A stretch of 64,000 nucleotides of DNA from NCBI GenBank assembly GCA_946624005.1, contig CAMORS010000003.1:1-64000 (forward strand), written 5' to 3'. Shown here piece after piece: positions 46,261 through 54,814 of this stretch. Positions within the stretch are counted from its first letter, which is position 1, and each line of letters begins with the position of its first letter. The stretch is from an uncultured Prevotella sp. GTDB taxonomy: Bacteria; Bacteroidota; Bacteroidia; Bacteroidales; Bacteroidaceae. Made by a program: the position numbers and the translations under genes. The notes beneath the pieces are model-generated. The model had not been told where the DNA came from, searched no databases, and saw only the letters and a program-made list of their open reading frames with translations.

Positions 46261-46820
46261 AAGTGGCAGGTGTCACGCTCGGAAGCGTGACCTCCTACAT
46301 TAGCGCATAGGTGGCAGGGTAGGAGGCGACGCTTCCCAGCGTCGCAACAGCACATAGGCAGCGCATACGTGGCAGGTGTCACGCTAGGAAGCGTGACCTC
46401 CTACATTAGCGCATAGGTGGCAGGGTAGGAGGCGACGCTTCCCAGCGTCGCAACAGCACATAGGCAGCGCATACGTGGCAGGTGTCACGCTAGGAAGCGT
46501 GACCTCCTACATTAGCGCATAGGTGGCAGGGTAGGAGGCGACGCCATTCCCGAGCTACGCTCGCCTACCCGTAGCCTTTCCCAGCGTCGCAACAGCACAT
46601 AGGCAGCGCATACGTGGCAGGTGTCACGCTAGGAAGCGTGACCTCCTACATTAGCACATAGGTGGCAGTGTAGGAGGCGACGCTTCCAAGCGTCGCAACA
46701 GCACATAGGTGGCAGGGTAGGAGGCGACGCTTTCCAGCGTCGCAACAGCACATAGGCAGCGCATACGTGGCAGGTGTCACGCTAGGAAGCGTGACCTCCT
46801 ACATTAGCGCATAGGTGGCT
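46261..46820. repeat. 106-bp-period tandem array, two hairpins per unit
   Basis: gtggcaggtgtcacgct recurs at 46263, 46369, 46475, 46614, 46767; hairpins GTCACGCT-agga-AGCGTGAC and GCGACGCT-tccc-AGCGTCGC. Confidence 0.95.
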
Positions 46821-46846
46821 GCGAAGGAGGCCTGGTTTTTACACCT

Positions 46847-46956
46847 GTCGGAGATAGTCTCTGAGGTTGCCAGAGATAGTCTCTGAGGTTGTCAGCGATG
46901 GTCTCTGATGTGGTCGTTGATAGTCTCTGATGCGGTCAGAGATAGTCTCTGAAAGA
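46847..46956. repeat. 22-bp-period palindromic tandem array, copy C (5 units)
   Basis: gtcggagatagtctctgaggtt / gccagagatagtctctgaggtt / gtcagcgatggtctctgatgtg / gtcgttgatagtctctgatgcg / gtcagagatagtctctgaaaga. Confidence 0.92.
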
Positions 46957-47242
46957 GGCAAATTGAGTTTTTGATGAGTTTTTGCGTGCATTCATAGATA
47001 CGTAGAATGATTGATATACAATGAGTTAAGTCTGTTCTGGTGAGTTTTTACCATACTTTCTCAGAAAAAAAAGTTTTTGAGAAGAATAGTATAGGAGTTT
47101 TTCGGGAAAAGTCGGCAAAAACTCATTGCAACCTCCTGGAATGCCGATAAACAGGGCGTTTCAGCACATCAGGCAGCTCTTCAAAAACTCATTGAAAAGT
47201 AATTCAGGAGGGACAACATGCTGATAAGCTCGAATTCACTCA

Positions 47243-47459
47243 CGTTCGAAAAAACTCAAATAAATTTGGTTTTTTGCTCACTTAATCGTACCTCTGGCTG
47301 CCGCCGAAGGTACTTTCGTTCGACAATAAAAACAAAAAAATTGTTTTTTGTTTTGTATTGTTCTCACTTAATCGTACCTTTAAATAAGTTACTCTCGCTC
47401 GGAAATAAAAAGAAAATCGAGCTTTTCTTTTGTATTTCGCTCGCTTATTCGTAACTTTG
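47243..47459 (+). promoter_or_regulatory. Triplicated hairpin+promoter array; third copy is a canonical Bacteroidetes promoter
   Basis: TTTG-N20-TACCTCTG (47265-47296), TTTG-N19-TACCTTTA (47352-47382), TTTG-N19-TAACTTTG (47429-47459), each after an A/T-rich inverted repeat and TC(A/G)CTTA(A/T)TCG. Confidence 0.75.
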
Positions 47460-47479
47460 CAGGCAAAAGTAGAAAAGGA

Positions 47480-48376
47480 ATGAAAAATCAGATGATTTCG
47501 CAAAAGGGCGAGTGGGACCACTACGTGGTGGAGCGCGAACAGCCCCTGCTGGAGTTTCTTTTGGAAACACTCAGCGGGCAGAGTCGCACGAAGGTGAAGC
47601 AGACGCTGCAGGGCCGTGGCATCCGCGTCAATGGTAAGACGGTGACGCAGTTCGACTATGCCCTCGCACCAGGAATGAAGGTGGCCGTGAGCAAGACGAA
47701 ACGCAACAACCTGATGCTGCGCAGCCGCCACCTGAAGTTGGTCTACGAAGACAAGTGGCTCGTCGTGGTGGACAAGAACGTGGGCATCCTGTCGATGGCC
47801 GCTGGCCATAAGTCGCTCAACGTCAAGGCCATCCTCGACGACTATTTCCACAAGACGAAGCAGGGCTGCACGGCCCATGTCGTCCACCGCCTGGACCGCG
47901 ACACCAGCGGACTGCTCATCTACGCTAAGGACATGGAGACGGAGCAGCTGCTGGAGCGCGACTGGCACGAGACGGTCTACGACCGTCGCTATGTGGCTGT
48001 CCTCTCGGGCGAGATGGAGGACGACGAGGGAACCATCGCCAACTGGCTGAAGGACAATGCGGCCTACTTCACCTATTCGTCGCCTGTCGACAATGGGGGC
48101 AAGTATGCCGTGACCCATTTCTTTACGCTCGACCGCACGACGGAACATTCGCTCGTGGAGTTCAAGCTGGAGACTGGCAGGAAGAACCAGATACGCGTGC
48201 ATGCCGCCGATATGGGGCATCCAGTCTGCGGCGACGTGAAATACGGCAACGGCGACGATCCCATCGGGCGGCTTTGCCTTCATGCCTTCCTGCTCTGCTT
48301 CTACCATCCGCGTACAGGCGAGAGGATGGAGTTTGAATCGCCCGTGCCGGCATCGTTCAGAAACTTATTTAAATAA
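47480..48376 (+). CDS. RluA-family pseudouridine synthase
   Basis: S4-like N-terminus (KVKQTLQGRGIRVNGKTV); catalytic HVVHRLDRDTSGLLIYAK. Confidence 0.92.
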   Translation: MKNQMISQKGEWDHYVVEREQPLLEFLLETLSGQSRTKVKQTLQGRGIRVNGKTVTQFDYALAPGMKVAVSKTKRNNLMLRSRHLKLVYEDKWLVVVDKNVGILSMAAGHKSLNVKAILDDYFHKTKQGCTAHVVHRLDRDTSGLLIYAKDMETEQLLERDWHETVYDRRYVAVLSGEMEDDEGTIANWLKDNAAYFTYSSPVDNGGKYAVTHFFTLDRTTEHSLVEFKLETGRKNQIRVHAADMGHPVCGDVKYGNGDDPIGRLCLHAFLLCFYHPRTGERMEFESPVPASFRNLFK

Positions 48377-48382
48377 GGAAAA

Positions 48383-48535
48383 ATGGATTCGATTTATGTA
48401 TATATAGGAGCCTTGGTGCTCGTCGTCGTACTGTTCTTGCTGGTCCGCAAGGTGGCCAGCTGCTTGGTGAAGAGCATCATCGGACTGATTGTGTTGGCCA
48501 TTGCCGCCTACGTCTACTTCACGATGATGCAGTGA
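48383..48535 (+). CDS. Small (50 aa) predicted single/double-pass membrane protein
   Basis: MDSIYVYIGALVLVVVLFLLVRKVASCLVKSIIGLIVLAIAAYVYFTMMQ*; below the ORF-track cutoff; 7 nt after the rluA-type stop. Confidence 0.6.
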   Translation: MDSIYVYIGALVLVVVLFLLVRKVASCLVKSIIGLIVLAIAAYVYFTMMQ

Positions 48536-49334
48536 AGCGGACATACGAACGGTCGTCGAAGCTGCGGTTGCCCCGCATCAAGCCCTTCGACGCTTTGTAG
48601 ATGGAGATGCAGAGCGGGTCGTCGCGAAGAAGGTCGGCCAGGCGCTCTTCGCTCTCTTGCAGTGTTGGCATGAGGAAGGGATAGCCGTCGGAGGCCAGGA
48701 CAATCTCTTTGGCCTGCTGACAGCTGACGATGCTGACGTGCGGCATGCTGACGGGAAAGCCGTCGAAGACGGAGAACAGCACATTCTGATAGCGGCACGA
48801 CTCGATGATGGCCGGCACGATGAGGTCGCGCCCTGCGTCGTGCTGCTGAAACTCGCCGATGGCGTGCCCCTCGCTGAGCGCCTGACGTATAAAGGCTGCA
48901 CGCTTCTCGGCATAGAACTCTTCCTGCGGCTTGGGGTCGCCGTGAAGCACCCCGTCGATGAGGCATTGGCAGTCGCCAATCATCCACACTTCTTTTCTTC
49001 GTTCGCTGTAGACAACGCAACTGGCTGTGGTGCGCTGTTCGGGATGGTCTTTGAGCTGTCCGATGTCGAAGCCGTGAGCCAGGTAGGTGTCGTGAATGCG
49101 GCTGGTGACCTGTTGGCAGAAGTCTTCGCACGAGATGTCGGCCGGCATCTGGGCTATCACCTCCTTGACGATGTGCATGCAACACTGCCCATTCGTCATC
49201 AGGGGGTCGATGCGGATGGGTGTCTTGCTGGTGCTGCCGTCGACGACGGCCACGAAGCGGCTATCGGCGTGGATGCCGTCCTCGTTTGTTGCCTGGCTTT
49301 TCTTGCCGATGGTTGTCTGTTCGATGATGGTCAT
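48519..49334 (-). CDS. PP2C-like protein phosphatase domain protein
   Basis: NEDGIHADSRFVAVVDGSTSK, MIGDCQCLIDG, IVLASDGYPFLMPTL. ATG at 49334 or 49355. Confidence 0.65.
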   Translation of the reverse strand: MTIIEQTTIGKKSQATNEDGIHADSRFVAVVDGSTSKTPIRIDPLMTNGQCCMHIVKEVIAQMPADISCEDFCQQVTSRIHDTYLAHGFDIGQLKDHPEQRTTASCVVYSERRKEVWMIGDCQCLIDGVLHGDPKPQEEFYAEKRAAFIRQALSEGHAIGEFQQHDAGRDLIVPAIIESCRYQNVLFSVFDGFPVSMPHVSIVSCQQAKEIVLASDGYPFLMPTLQESEERLADLLRDDPLCISIYKASKGLMRGNRSFDDRSYVRFTASS

Positions 49335-51207
49335 GGCGGGAGGGGGTGTCGTCATGGAATGACGACTTACTGAACCTTTGGGGGGAGGGATAGAGCTGGC
49401 GGATGAGGTCGGGGCGGCCGATGCGGCGCAGTTCGCGCTCGATGGCCTGCCGCTCTTCGGGCTTATACCAGAAGAAGAACTGCCGCTGGGCGAGCTTCTC
49501 CTTCTGCGTCTTGGCGCTGAACACAGGCTGCAGCGTGTAGGGGTCGAAGCCCGTGTACCATGTCTCTGTGGCCACCGTCATGGGCGTCGGCGTGAAGTCT
49601 TGCACCTGTTCAAGGTGGAAGTCGAGCTGCTTGGTGATGACCGCCAGTTCGGCCATGTCCTCCTCTTGGCAGCCCGGGTGCGAGCTTATGAAGTAGGGGA
49701 TGATTTGCTGTCGGAGGTTCTCCTCGCGGTTGATGCGGTCGAAGACGCGCTTAAACTGCTCGAAGAGCTTGAACGACGGTTTGCGCATCTGCATGAGCAC
49801 CTTGTCGGATGTGTGTTCTGGTGCCACCTTCAGTCGTCCGCTGACGTGTCGGCAGATGAGCTCACGGGTGTATTCGCGCGCTGCCATGTTTGTCTGCTCG
49901 TCGTTACTATGATGAAGCAGCAGGTCGTAGCGAACGCCGCTGCCGATGAAACTCTTCTTGATGCCCGGCAGCGCATCTACCGACCGATAGATGTCGAGCA
50001 GTAGTGAGTGGTCGGTGTTGAGATTGGGACATACGGCGGGATGGATGCACGAAGGGCGCTTGCACCGCTGGCAGGCCTTCAGGTTGCGTCCGTGCATGCC
50101 GTACATGTTGGCCGACGGTCCGCCGAGATCGGAGAGGTAGCCCTTGAAGTCGGGCAGCTGCACGATTTGTCGCACCTCGTTGAGGATGCTCTCTTTCGAC
50201 CGGCACGCGATGAACTTGCCCTGATGGGCCGAGATGGTGCAGAAGGCACAGCCGCCGAAGCAGCCGCGGTGGATGTTGACCGAGTGTTTGATCATCTCGT
50301 AGGCCGGAATGCGCTTGCCTTTATACTTCGGGTGCGGCAGGCGTGTATAGGGCAGGTCGAAGGATGCGTCAAGCTCTTCAGTCGTCATCGGGGGATAGGG
50401 GGGATTGACCACGGCGTAGACATTACCCACCCGCTGTAGCAGGCGTTGGGCCTGCATCTTGTTCGACTCCTCTTCGATATGGCGGAAGTTCTCTGCCTCT
50501 GCCTTTTTGTCGTGCATACATTCCTCGTGCGAGTGGAGCACGATGTCGTCGGCTGTGATGCCGTCCGGTATGTCTTTCTCTTTCGAAAGAAAGACCGTCT
50601 GCGGGAGATAGGTCAGCTGGTCTATGGGAATGCCCTTTTCCAGTTCTTCGGCTATCCTGACGATGGTCTTCTCGCCCATGCCGTAGCTGATAATGTCGGC
50701 CCCCGAATCGCACAGGATGCAGCGTCGCAGCGTGTCTTGCCAATAGTCGTAGTGGGTGAGCCGGCGCATGGAAGCCTCGATGCCTCCCAAGACGATGGGC
50801 ACGTCGGGATAGAGCCTTCGCAGAATCTGGCTGTAGACGATGGTGGGGTACTCCGGTCGGCAGTCGTGCCGGCCGTCTGGGCTGTAGGCGTCCTCGGATC
50901 GCAGTCGGCGGTTGGCCGTGTATTTGTTCACCATCGAGTCCATACAGCCTGGCGATATGCCGAAGAAGAGCCTTGGCCGGCCCAGTCGCTTGAAGTCGCG
51001 GAAGTCGCCGTGCCAGTCGGGTTGCGGCACGATGCCCACACGATAGCCGTGAGCCTCGAGCACACGCCCGATGACCGCCGCCCCGAACGACGGATGGTCG
51101 ACATAGGCATCGCCCGAGAACAGGATGACGTCGAGCGTGTCCCATTCCCGCAGTTCCATCTCCTTCCTGGTCGTTGGCAGGAAGTCGGAAAGCCGATATT
51201 CTCTCAT
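49261..51207 (-). CDS. YgiQ-family radical SAM protein
   Basis: HPSFGAAVIGRVLEAHGYRVGIVPQPDW; CFGGCAFCTISAHQGKFIACRS; C-terminus reads through a REP-like element. Start trimmed from 51261. Confidence 0.92.
   Translation of the reverse strand: MREYRLSDFLPTTRKEMELREWDTLDVILFSGDAYVDHPSFGAAVIGRVLEAHGYRVGIVPQPDWHGDFRDFKRLGRPRLFFGISPGCMDSMVNKYTANRRLRSEDAYSPDGRHDCRPEYPTIVYSQILRRLYPDVPIVLGGIEASMRRLTHYDYWQDTLRRCILCDSGADIISYGMGEKTIVRIAEELEKGIPIDQLTYLPQTVFLSKEKDIPDGITADDIVLHSHEECMHDKKAEAENFRHIEEESNKMQAQRLLQRVGNVYAVVNPPYPPMTTEELDASFDLPYTRLPHPKYKGKRIPAYEMIKHSVNIHRGCFGGCAFCTISAHQGKFIACRSKESILNEVRQIVQLPDFKGYLSDLGGPSANMYGMHGRNLKACQRCKRPSCIHPAVCPNLNTDHSLLLDIYRSVDALPGIKKSFIGSGVRYDLLLHHSNDEQTNMAAREYTRELICRHVSGRLKVAPEHTSDKVLMQMRKPSFKLFEQFKRVFDRINREENLRQQIIPYFISSHPGCQEEDMAELAVITKQLDFHLEQVQDFTPTPMTVATETWYTGFDPYTLQPVFSAKTQKEKLAQRQFFFWYKPEERQAIERELRRIGRPDLIRQLYPSPQRFSKSSFHDDTPSRHDHHRTDNHRQEKPGNKRGRHPRR
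49348..49382 (+). repeat. REP-like covarying hairpin element, copy 3
   Basis: GTCGTCAT-GGA-ATGACGAC followed by ttactgaacctttgggg. Confidence 0.75.
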
Positions 51208-51536
51208 GCTGTTACTTCCTGCTGAGAGGCTTCTTTGTCCGTCGACTGTTGGTTTTCCCATTCGATGAAGGCCAGCACGAGGTTGTGCAGTCCGATGGCC
51301 TTCATGTCGCTGTTGTAGACCACATCGAGACAGAGGTCCATTAGCTGGCGGTCCACCTCCGTCTGCGACTCGAGGATGGAACGGCAGTTGTATTTCAGTT
51401 TGTCAACGGTGCTCTCGTCGATGATGCCGTTGCTGTCGATGAGGTTTTTCAGCAGGGCATAGCGTCTGAGCGTCTCCATGTGAAGGTCGGTCACCTCGAT
51501 GGTGCGCGAACCTTTGGCGTTAGCTATAATCTTCAT
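51204..51536 (-). CDS. Small conserved-type protein of unknown function
   Basis: 110-aa ORF; its stop overlaps the YgiQ start (ATGA), consistent with translational coupling. Confidence 0.65.
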   Translation of the reverse strand: MKIIANAKGSRTIEVTDLHMETLRRYALLKNLIDSNGIIDESTVDKLKYNCRSILESQTEVDRQLMDLCLDVVYNSDMKAIGLHNLVLAFIEWENQQSTDKEASQQEVTA

Positions 51537-51563
51537 TTATGCTTAGGGTTTAGTGTGAGCTGT

Positions 51564-54260
51564 TTATTGCGGGCAGAGGAAGTTGACGATGCCCTTCATG
51601 ATGGCTGCCCTCTTGCGGTAGGAAGTGATACACTCGAAGGGGAAGCCCATGGTGAACGAGCGGTAGTCGCGGCCGTTGTAAGCCACGGCCGCCGAATTGC
51701 CAGAGGCATAGACCATGGCGCTGAAGGCAGGTTCGAGAGGCTTCAGGATGTCGGTGGCCGTTGCCGCATAGTGGTCTTCGTTGAGCGTGCGGTGGAACAC
51801 CATGTCCGTTCCCAGTCCGGTGACGGTAGAGTCGGCATAGATACGCGTGGCACCTGCCGCCTTGAGCTTGAGGATATTTGCGACGAAGGCCGAGTCGGCA
51901 CCATGGCGCATGTCGGAGCCTACGTAGGCACCGCTCACCATCAGTGCACCGCCGCTGTGGGCATAGCGTGTGAGCCGTTCCTGCATCTTGCGGCTGAACG
52001 TCTTGTAGGGTAGGAGAGCGTTGCCGTCGTCCTTTTCCAGTCCGAGTATCACGTCGACGACATGATACTTCTGCAGGTCGATGTCGCCCTTCTCCACCAC
52101 ATCCGACGAGCAGGATGCAACGTTGAAGTGGAGCAGGTTCTTCATCGCCTCGGTATGGGTATAGGTATAGTTGAAGTCGTTGCCGGCGATGAAGCTGCCC
52201 TGCCATTCCTGGCCGCTGTAGCCCAGTCCGCCGGGGCCTTCGATACCTATCTTCTGCTTGTCGAAGCAGCGTTGCGTTCCGCTCCATCCTGCTGTTGGTC
52301 CGTAGCCTACGCCGGGGTCGATGTCGAAGTCGAAGCCTTGTTCCGTTTCCGTCTGTCGGGCGGCTGGTGCACAGACGCGGTGGAAGCCGTTGACAATCAT
52401 CATCGAATGGGTAGCCCCCGGATGATAGAGCGCCGACACCGTCTCAGAAGGGAAGCTCTCGCCGCCCTTGTTGACAGCCGCTACGCGGAAGTTGTAGACC
52501 ACGCCTGGCTGCAGACTCATCTTGCACGACGTTCCCTTGATGAGCGTACCGTTGTCGAACGAGCCAGTCCCGGCCGATGTGTAGACGATGTACTCGTCGG
52601 GAGCTGCCGATGGCTCCAGCTCGTCGGTTGTCGCTTGCCATGCTATCCTGACAATGTTGTTGTTCTGAAACTCCACGCTGAGCCCTTTAGGAGGCAACGG
52701 TGCCACGACGTACGACTTGGAATGAGCCTGTGCGGTGAACTTCAGGATGCCCTTGTAGATGCTGCGTGCCAAGATGAATCGGAACTTCGGGTCTTGAGCC
52801 AGCATCATGTCGGGGAAGCTCTGGTGGGAGAGTGTCTCGATGATGGTCGACGGTGCATAAGGGCAGCGGGTTTCCGAATAGTTGGCGTCGCGCAGTTCGC
52901 GGACGGGCCAGCTGCCGAGATAGTGCGTCAGATCGTTCTGGATGCTGCCGAGAGCCATGTTCATGAGCGTCTTTGAAGCCTCTCTCGAGATGCCCGATGG
53001 CAGGATGCCGTTGCTCGAGTTGGTGGTGCATACCCCTAACGAGCCGTAGACCGATGTATAGTCGTCGTGGTAGCCGGCATCGCTGTGGACGGCCACGGAG
53101 AGCTCTATGGGCACGCGCAGTCCGGCGGAGTCGGGCACATAGCATGATCCGCCGCTGAGCCAGTTGGACATATACGAGCGTGCATTGATGTCGTCGCGGT
53201 AGTCGTCGGCGCCAGCCTTGGTGCTATATATATAATAAGGTGCACCGGCCCATTGCGCATAATAGCGTGCCCCCTCAAAACTTCGGGGCATGCCGCTGAT
53301 GGTGTCGCCACGCTCGATGTTGCCCATCCCACCGCCGAAGCGTACGGCATCGGCCACGACGACGCCTTTGTGTGCACTCTCGTTGCTCAGCACGACGCGG
53401 TTGCGCTCGCTGTTGCCCTTCTCAAACTCGAAGGTGCCGAGGTAGACCCATGTGCCGCCACCCATCTGCTGGTTGACGAGAAACTGTGTGGCCTGTCCCT
53501 GATGGTAGACGGTGTAGTGGGCGTCGTCGACCGTGTTGTCGCGGTCGGGATAGCTCACATAGACGGCATAGCGCCCTGCTTCGGGCAGCGAGGGTTGGTA
53601 GGTGATGGTGCTGGTGGGCGTCTTAGCCGCTTGTGCCATGCGTGCTGTGCCAGCCTCGAAGGGATTCTCGCCGTCGTGGTATCGGCCCGTGTGGAAGGCA
53701 AAGCCCCTTGTCCCTGCATCCTCCCACCGGCCCTGTTGCGACGAGAGCTCGGCATAGCCGTCGCGGTCGCCGTCGTTGTCGACAATCACCTCGTGGCGCT
53801 GCCAGTCGCGTTCGCGAGGAACGAAGACGTTGGCCCCAGCCTTCTCGAGCATGGGCAGGAGGAATGGTACAACGATGGTCTGTGTGAAGAGGTCCTCGGT
53901 GGTGCCGAAGAGGAAGGGTCGCTGCCATTTCCACTGCAGCTTCTCCTGGTCGTAGTAGCGTCCGTGACTGGGCCACAGGGTGATGTGCCGGTTGTAGAGA
54001 CCTTGGGGGATGGAGTAGGGGATGGATATGTTTCTGACCCACGGCTGGCCATCGTATTCGATGCCCTGCCACAGGTTGTCGGTGTTCTTTGGTTTTCTTC
54101 GCTCTGTCTCGGTGGCAGCTGGTTGCTTGCCGTCTGTCTGAGAGGGCGCGACAGCAGGCTGGCGACTCTTGTCAACCGTCACATGCTTAGTGCCGCATGC
54201 AGCCAAGAGGAAGCATACGGCAACCAACAGGACCGTTCTGATGCTATGATTGTCAGTCAT
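51564..54260 (-). CDS. Lipoprotein with golvesin-like and Fn3-like domains and amidase-like region
   Basis: Lipobox LLAACGTK; golvesin-like YAVYVSYPDRDNTVDDAHYTVYHQGQATQFLVNQQMGGGTWVYLGTFEFEKG; Fn3-like VEFQNNNIVRIAWQATTD. Confidence 0.6.
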   Translation of the reverse strand: MTDNHSIRTVLLVAVCFLLAACGTKHVTVDKSRQPAVAPSQTDGKQPAATETERRKPKNTDNLWQGIEYDGQPWVRNISIPYSIPQGLYNRHITLWPSHGRYYDQEKLQWKWQRPFLFGTTEDLFTQTIVVPFLLPMLEKAGANVFVPRERDWQRHEVIVDNDGDRDGYAELSSQQGRWEDAGTRGFAFHTGRYHDGENPFEAGTARMAQAAKTPTSTITYQPSLPEAGRYAVYVSYPDRDNTVDDAHYTVYHQGQATQFLVNQQMGGGTWVYLGTFEFEKGNSERNRVVLSNESAHKGVVVADAVRFGGGMGNIERGDTISGMPRSFEGARYYAQWAGAPYYIYSTKAGADDYRDDINARSYMSNWLSGGSCYVPDSAGLRVPIELSVAVHSDAGYHDDYTSVYGSLGVCTTNSSNGILPSGISREASKTLMNMALGSIQNDLTHYLGSWPVRELRDANYSETRCPYAPSTIIETLSHQSFPDMMLAQDPKFRFILARSIYKGILKFTAQAHSKSYVVAPLPPKGLSVEFQNNNIVRIAWQATTDELEPSAAPDEYIVYTSAGTGSFDNGTLIKGTSCKMSLQPGVVYNFRVAAVNKGGESFPSETVSALYHPGATHSMMIVNGFHRVCAPAARQTETEQGFDFDIDPGVGYGPTAGWSGTQRCFDKQKIGIEGPGGLGYSGQEWQGSFIAGNDFNYTYTHTEAMKNLLHFNVASCSSDVVEKGDIDLQKYHVVDVILGLEKDDGNALLPYKTFSRKMQERLTRYAHSGGALMVSGAYVGSDMRHGADSAFVANILKLKAAGATRIYADSTVTGLGTDMVFHRTLNEDHYAATATDILKPLEPAFSAMVYASGNSAAVAYNGRDYRSFTMGFPFECITSYRKRAAIMKGIVNFLCPQ

Positions 54261-54807
54261 CGCCGATGGTGAATTTCTCTGGATATTTGCCTTTGCAACC
54301 CCTGAAATACTCCTTGATCATGCGCATCTCGCCCTCCACATCGCCTGTAGGAATGATGCTCTTGGTGCAGGCGATGTGCTTGCGCTCGTAGTCGAGGGCG
54401 TAGAGGAGGATGGGAATGCCGGCCTTCCATGCAATGAAATAGAAGCCCCGTTTCCATTCGGCATTCCTCGACCGTGTGCCTTCGGGTGTGATGCAAAGGT
54501 TGAATGTCTTTTCCCTGCGAGCTGTTTCTGCCAAGTTATCGGTCATGCTGTTGTTCTTTGAGCGATACACAGGTATTCCCCCGATGCGCCGGAAGAATGT
54601 TCCGAGCGGTCCGCGGAACCATTCTTTCTTCATCAGGAACCCAATGCGCAACCCCTCGGCCCTCATATATAGCTGGCCGAGGATAAAGTCCCAGTTGCTG
54701 GTGTGGGGTGCAAGGCAGATGATGTATTTGTCAGGATGGACAACTGTTATTTCCTTTGTCCATCCCATCTGTTTATACAAGATCCATTGGCAGAAACGCT
54801 GTATCAT
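54253..54807 (-). CDS. Lysophospholipid/1-acylglycerol-3-phosphate acyltransferase family protein
   Basis: HTSNWD (HX4D) and ITPEGTRSR motifs. Confidence 0.85.
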   Translation of the reverse strand: MIQRFCQWILYKQMGWTKEITVVHPDKYIICLAPHTSNWDFILGQLYMRAEGLRIGFLMKKEWFRGPLGTFFRRIGGIPVYRSKNNSMTDNLAETARREKTFNLCITPEGTRSRNAEWKRGFYFIAWKAGIPILLYALDYERKHIACTKSIIPTGDVEGEMRMIKEYFRGCKGKYPEKFTIGDD

Positions 54808-54814
54808 GCTTTGT

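Noticed and set aside
46194-46382. 62-aa minus ORF in the 106-bp array
   Set aside because: Falls within tandem hairpin repeats; no coding features.
46261-46956. CRISPR array
   Set aside because: Regular repeats, but no unique spacers of constant length between identical repeats and no cas genes in the window.
47218-47454. 78-aa plus ORF in the promoter array
   Set aside because: Overlaps three hairpin/promoter copies; low-complexity translation.
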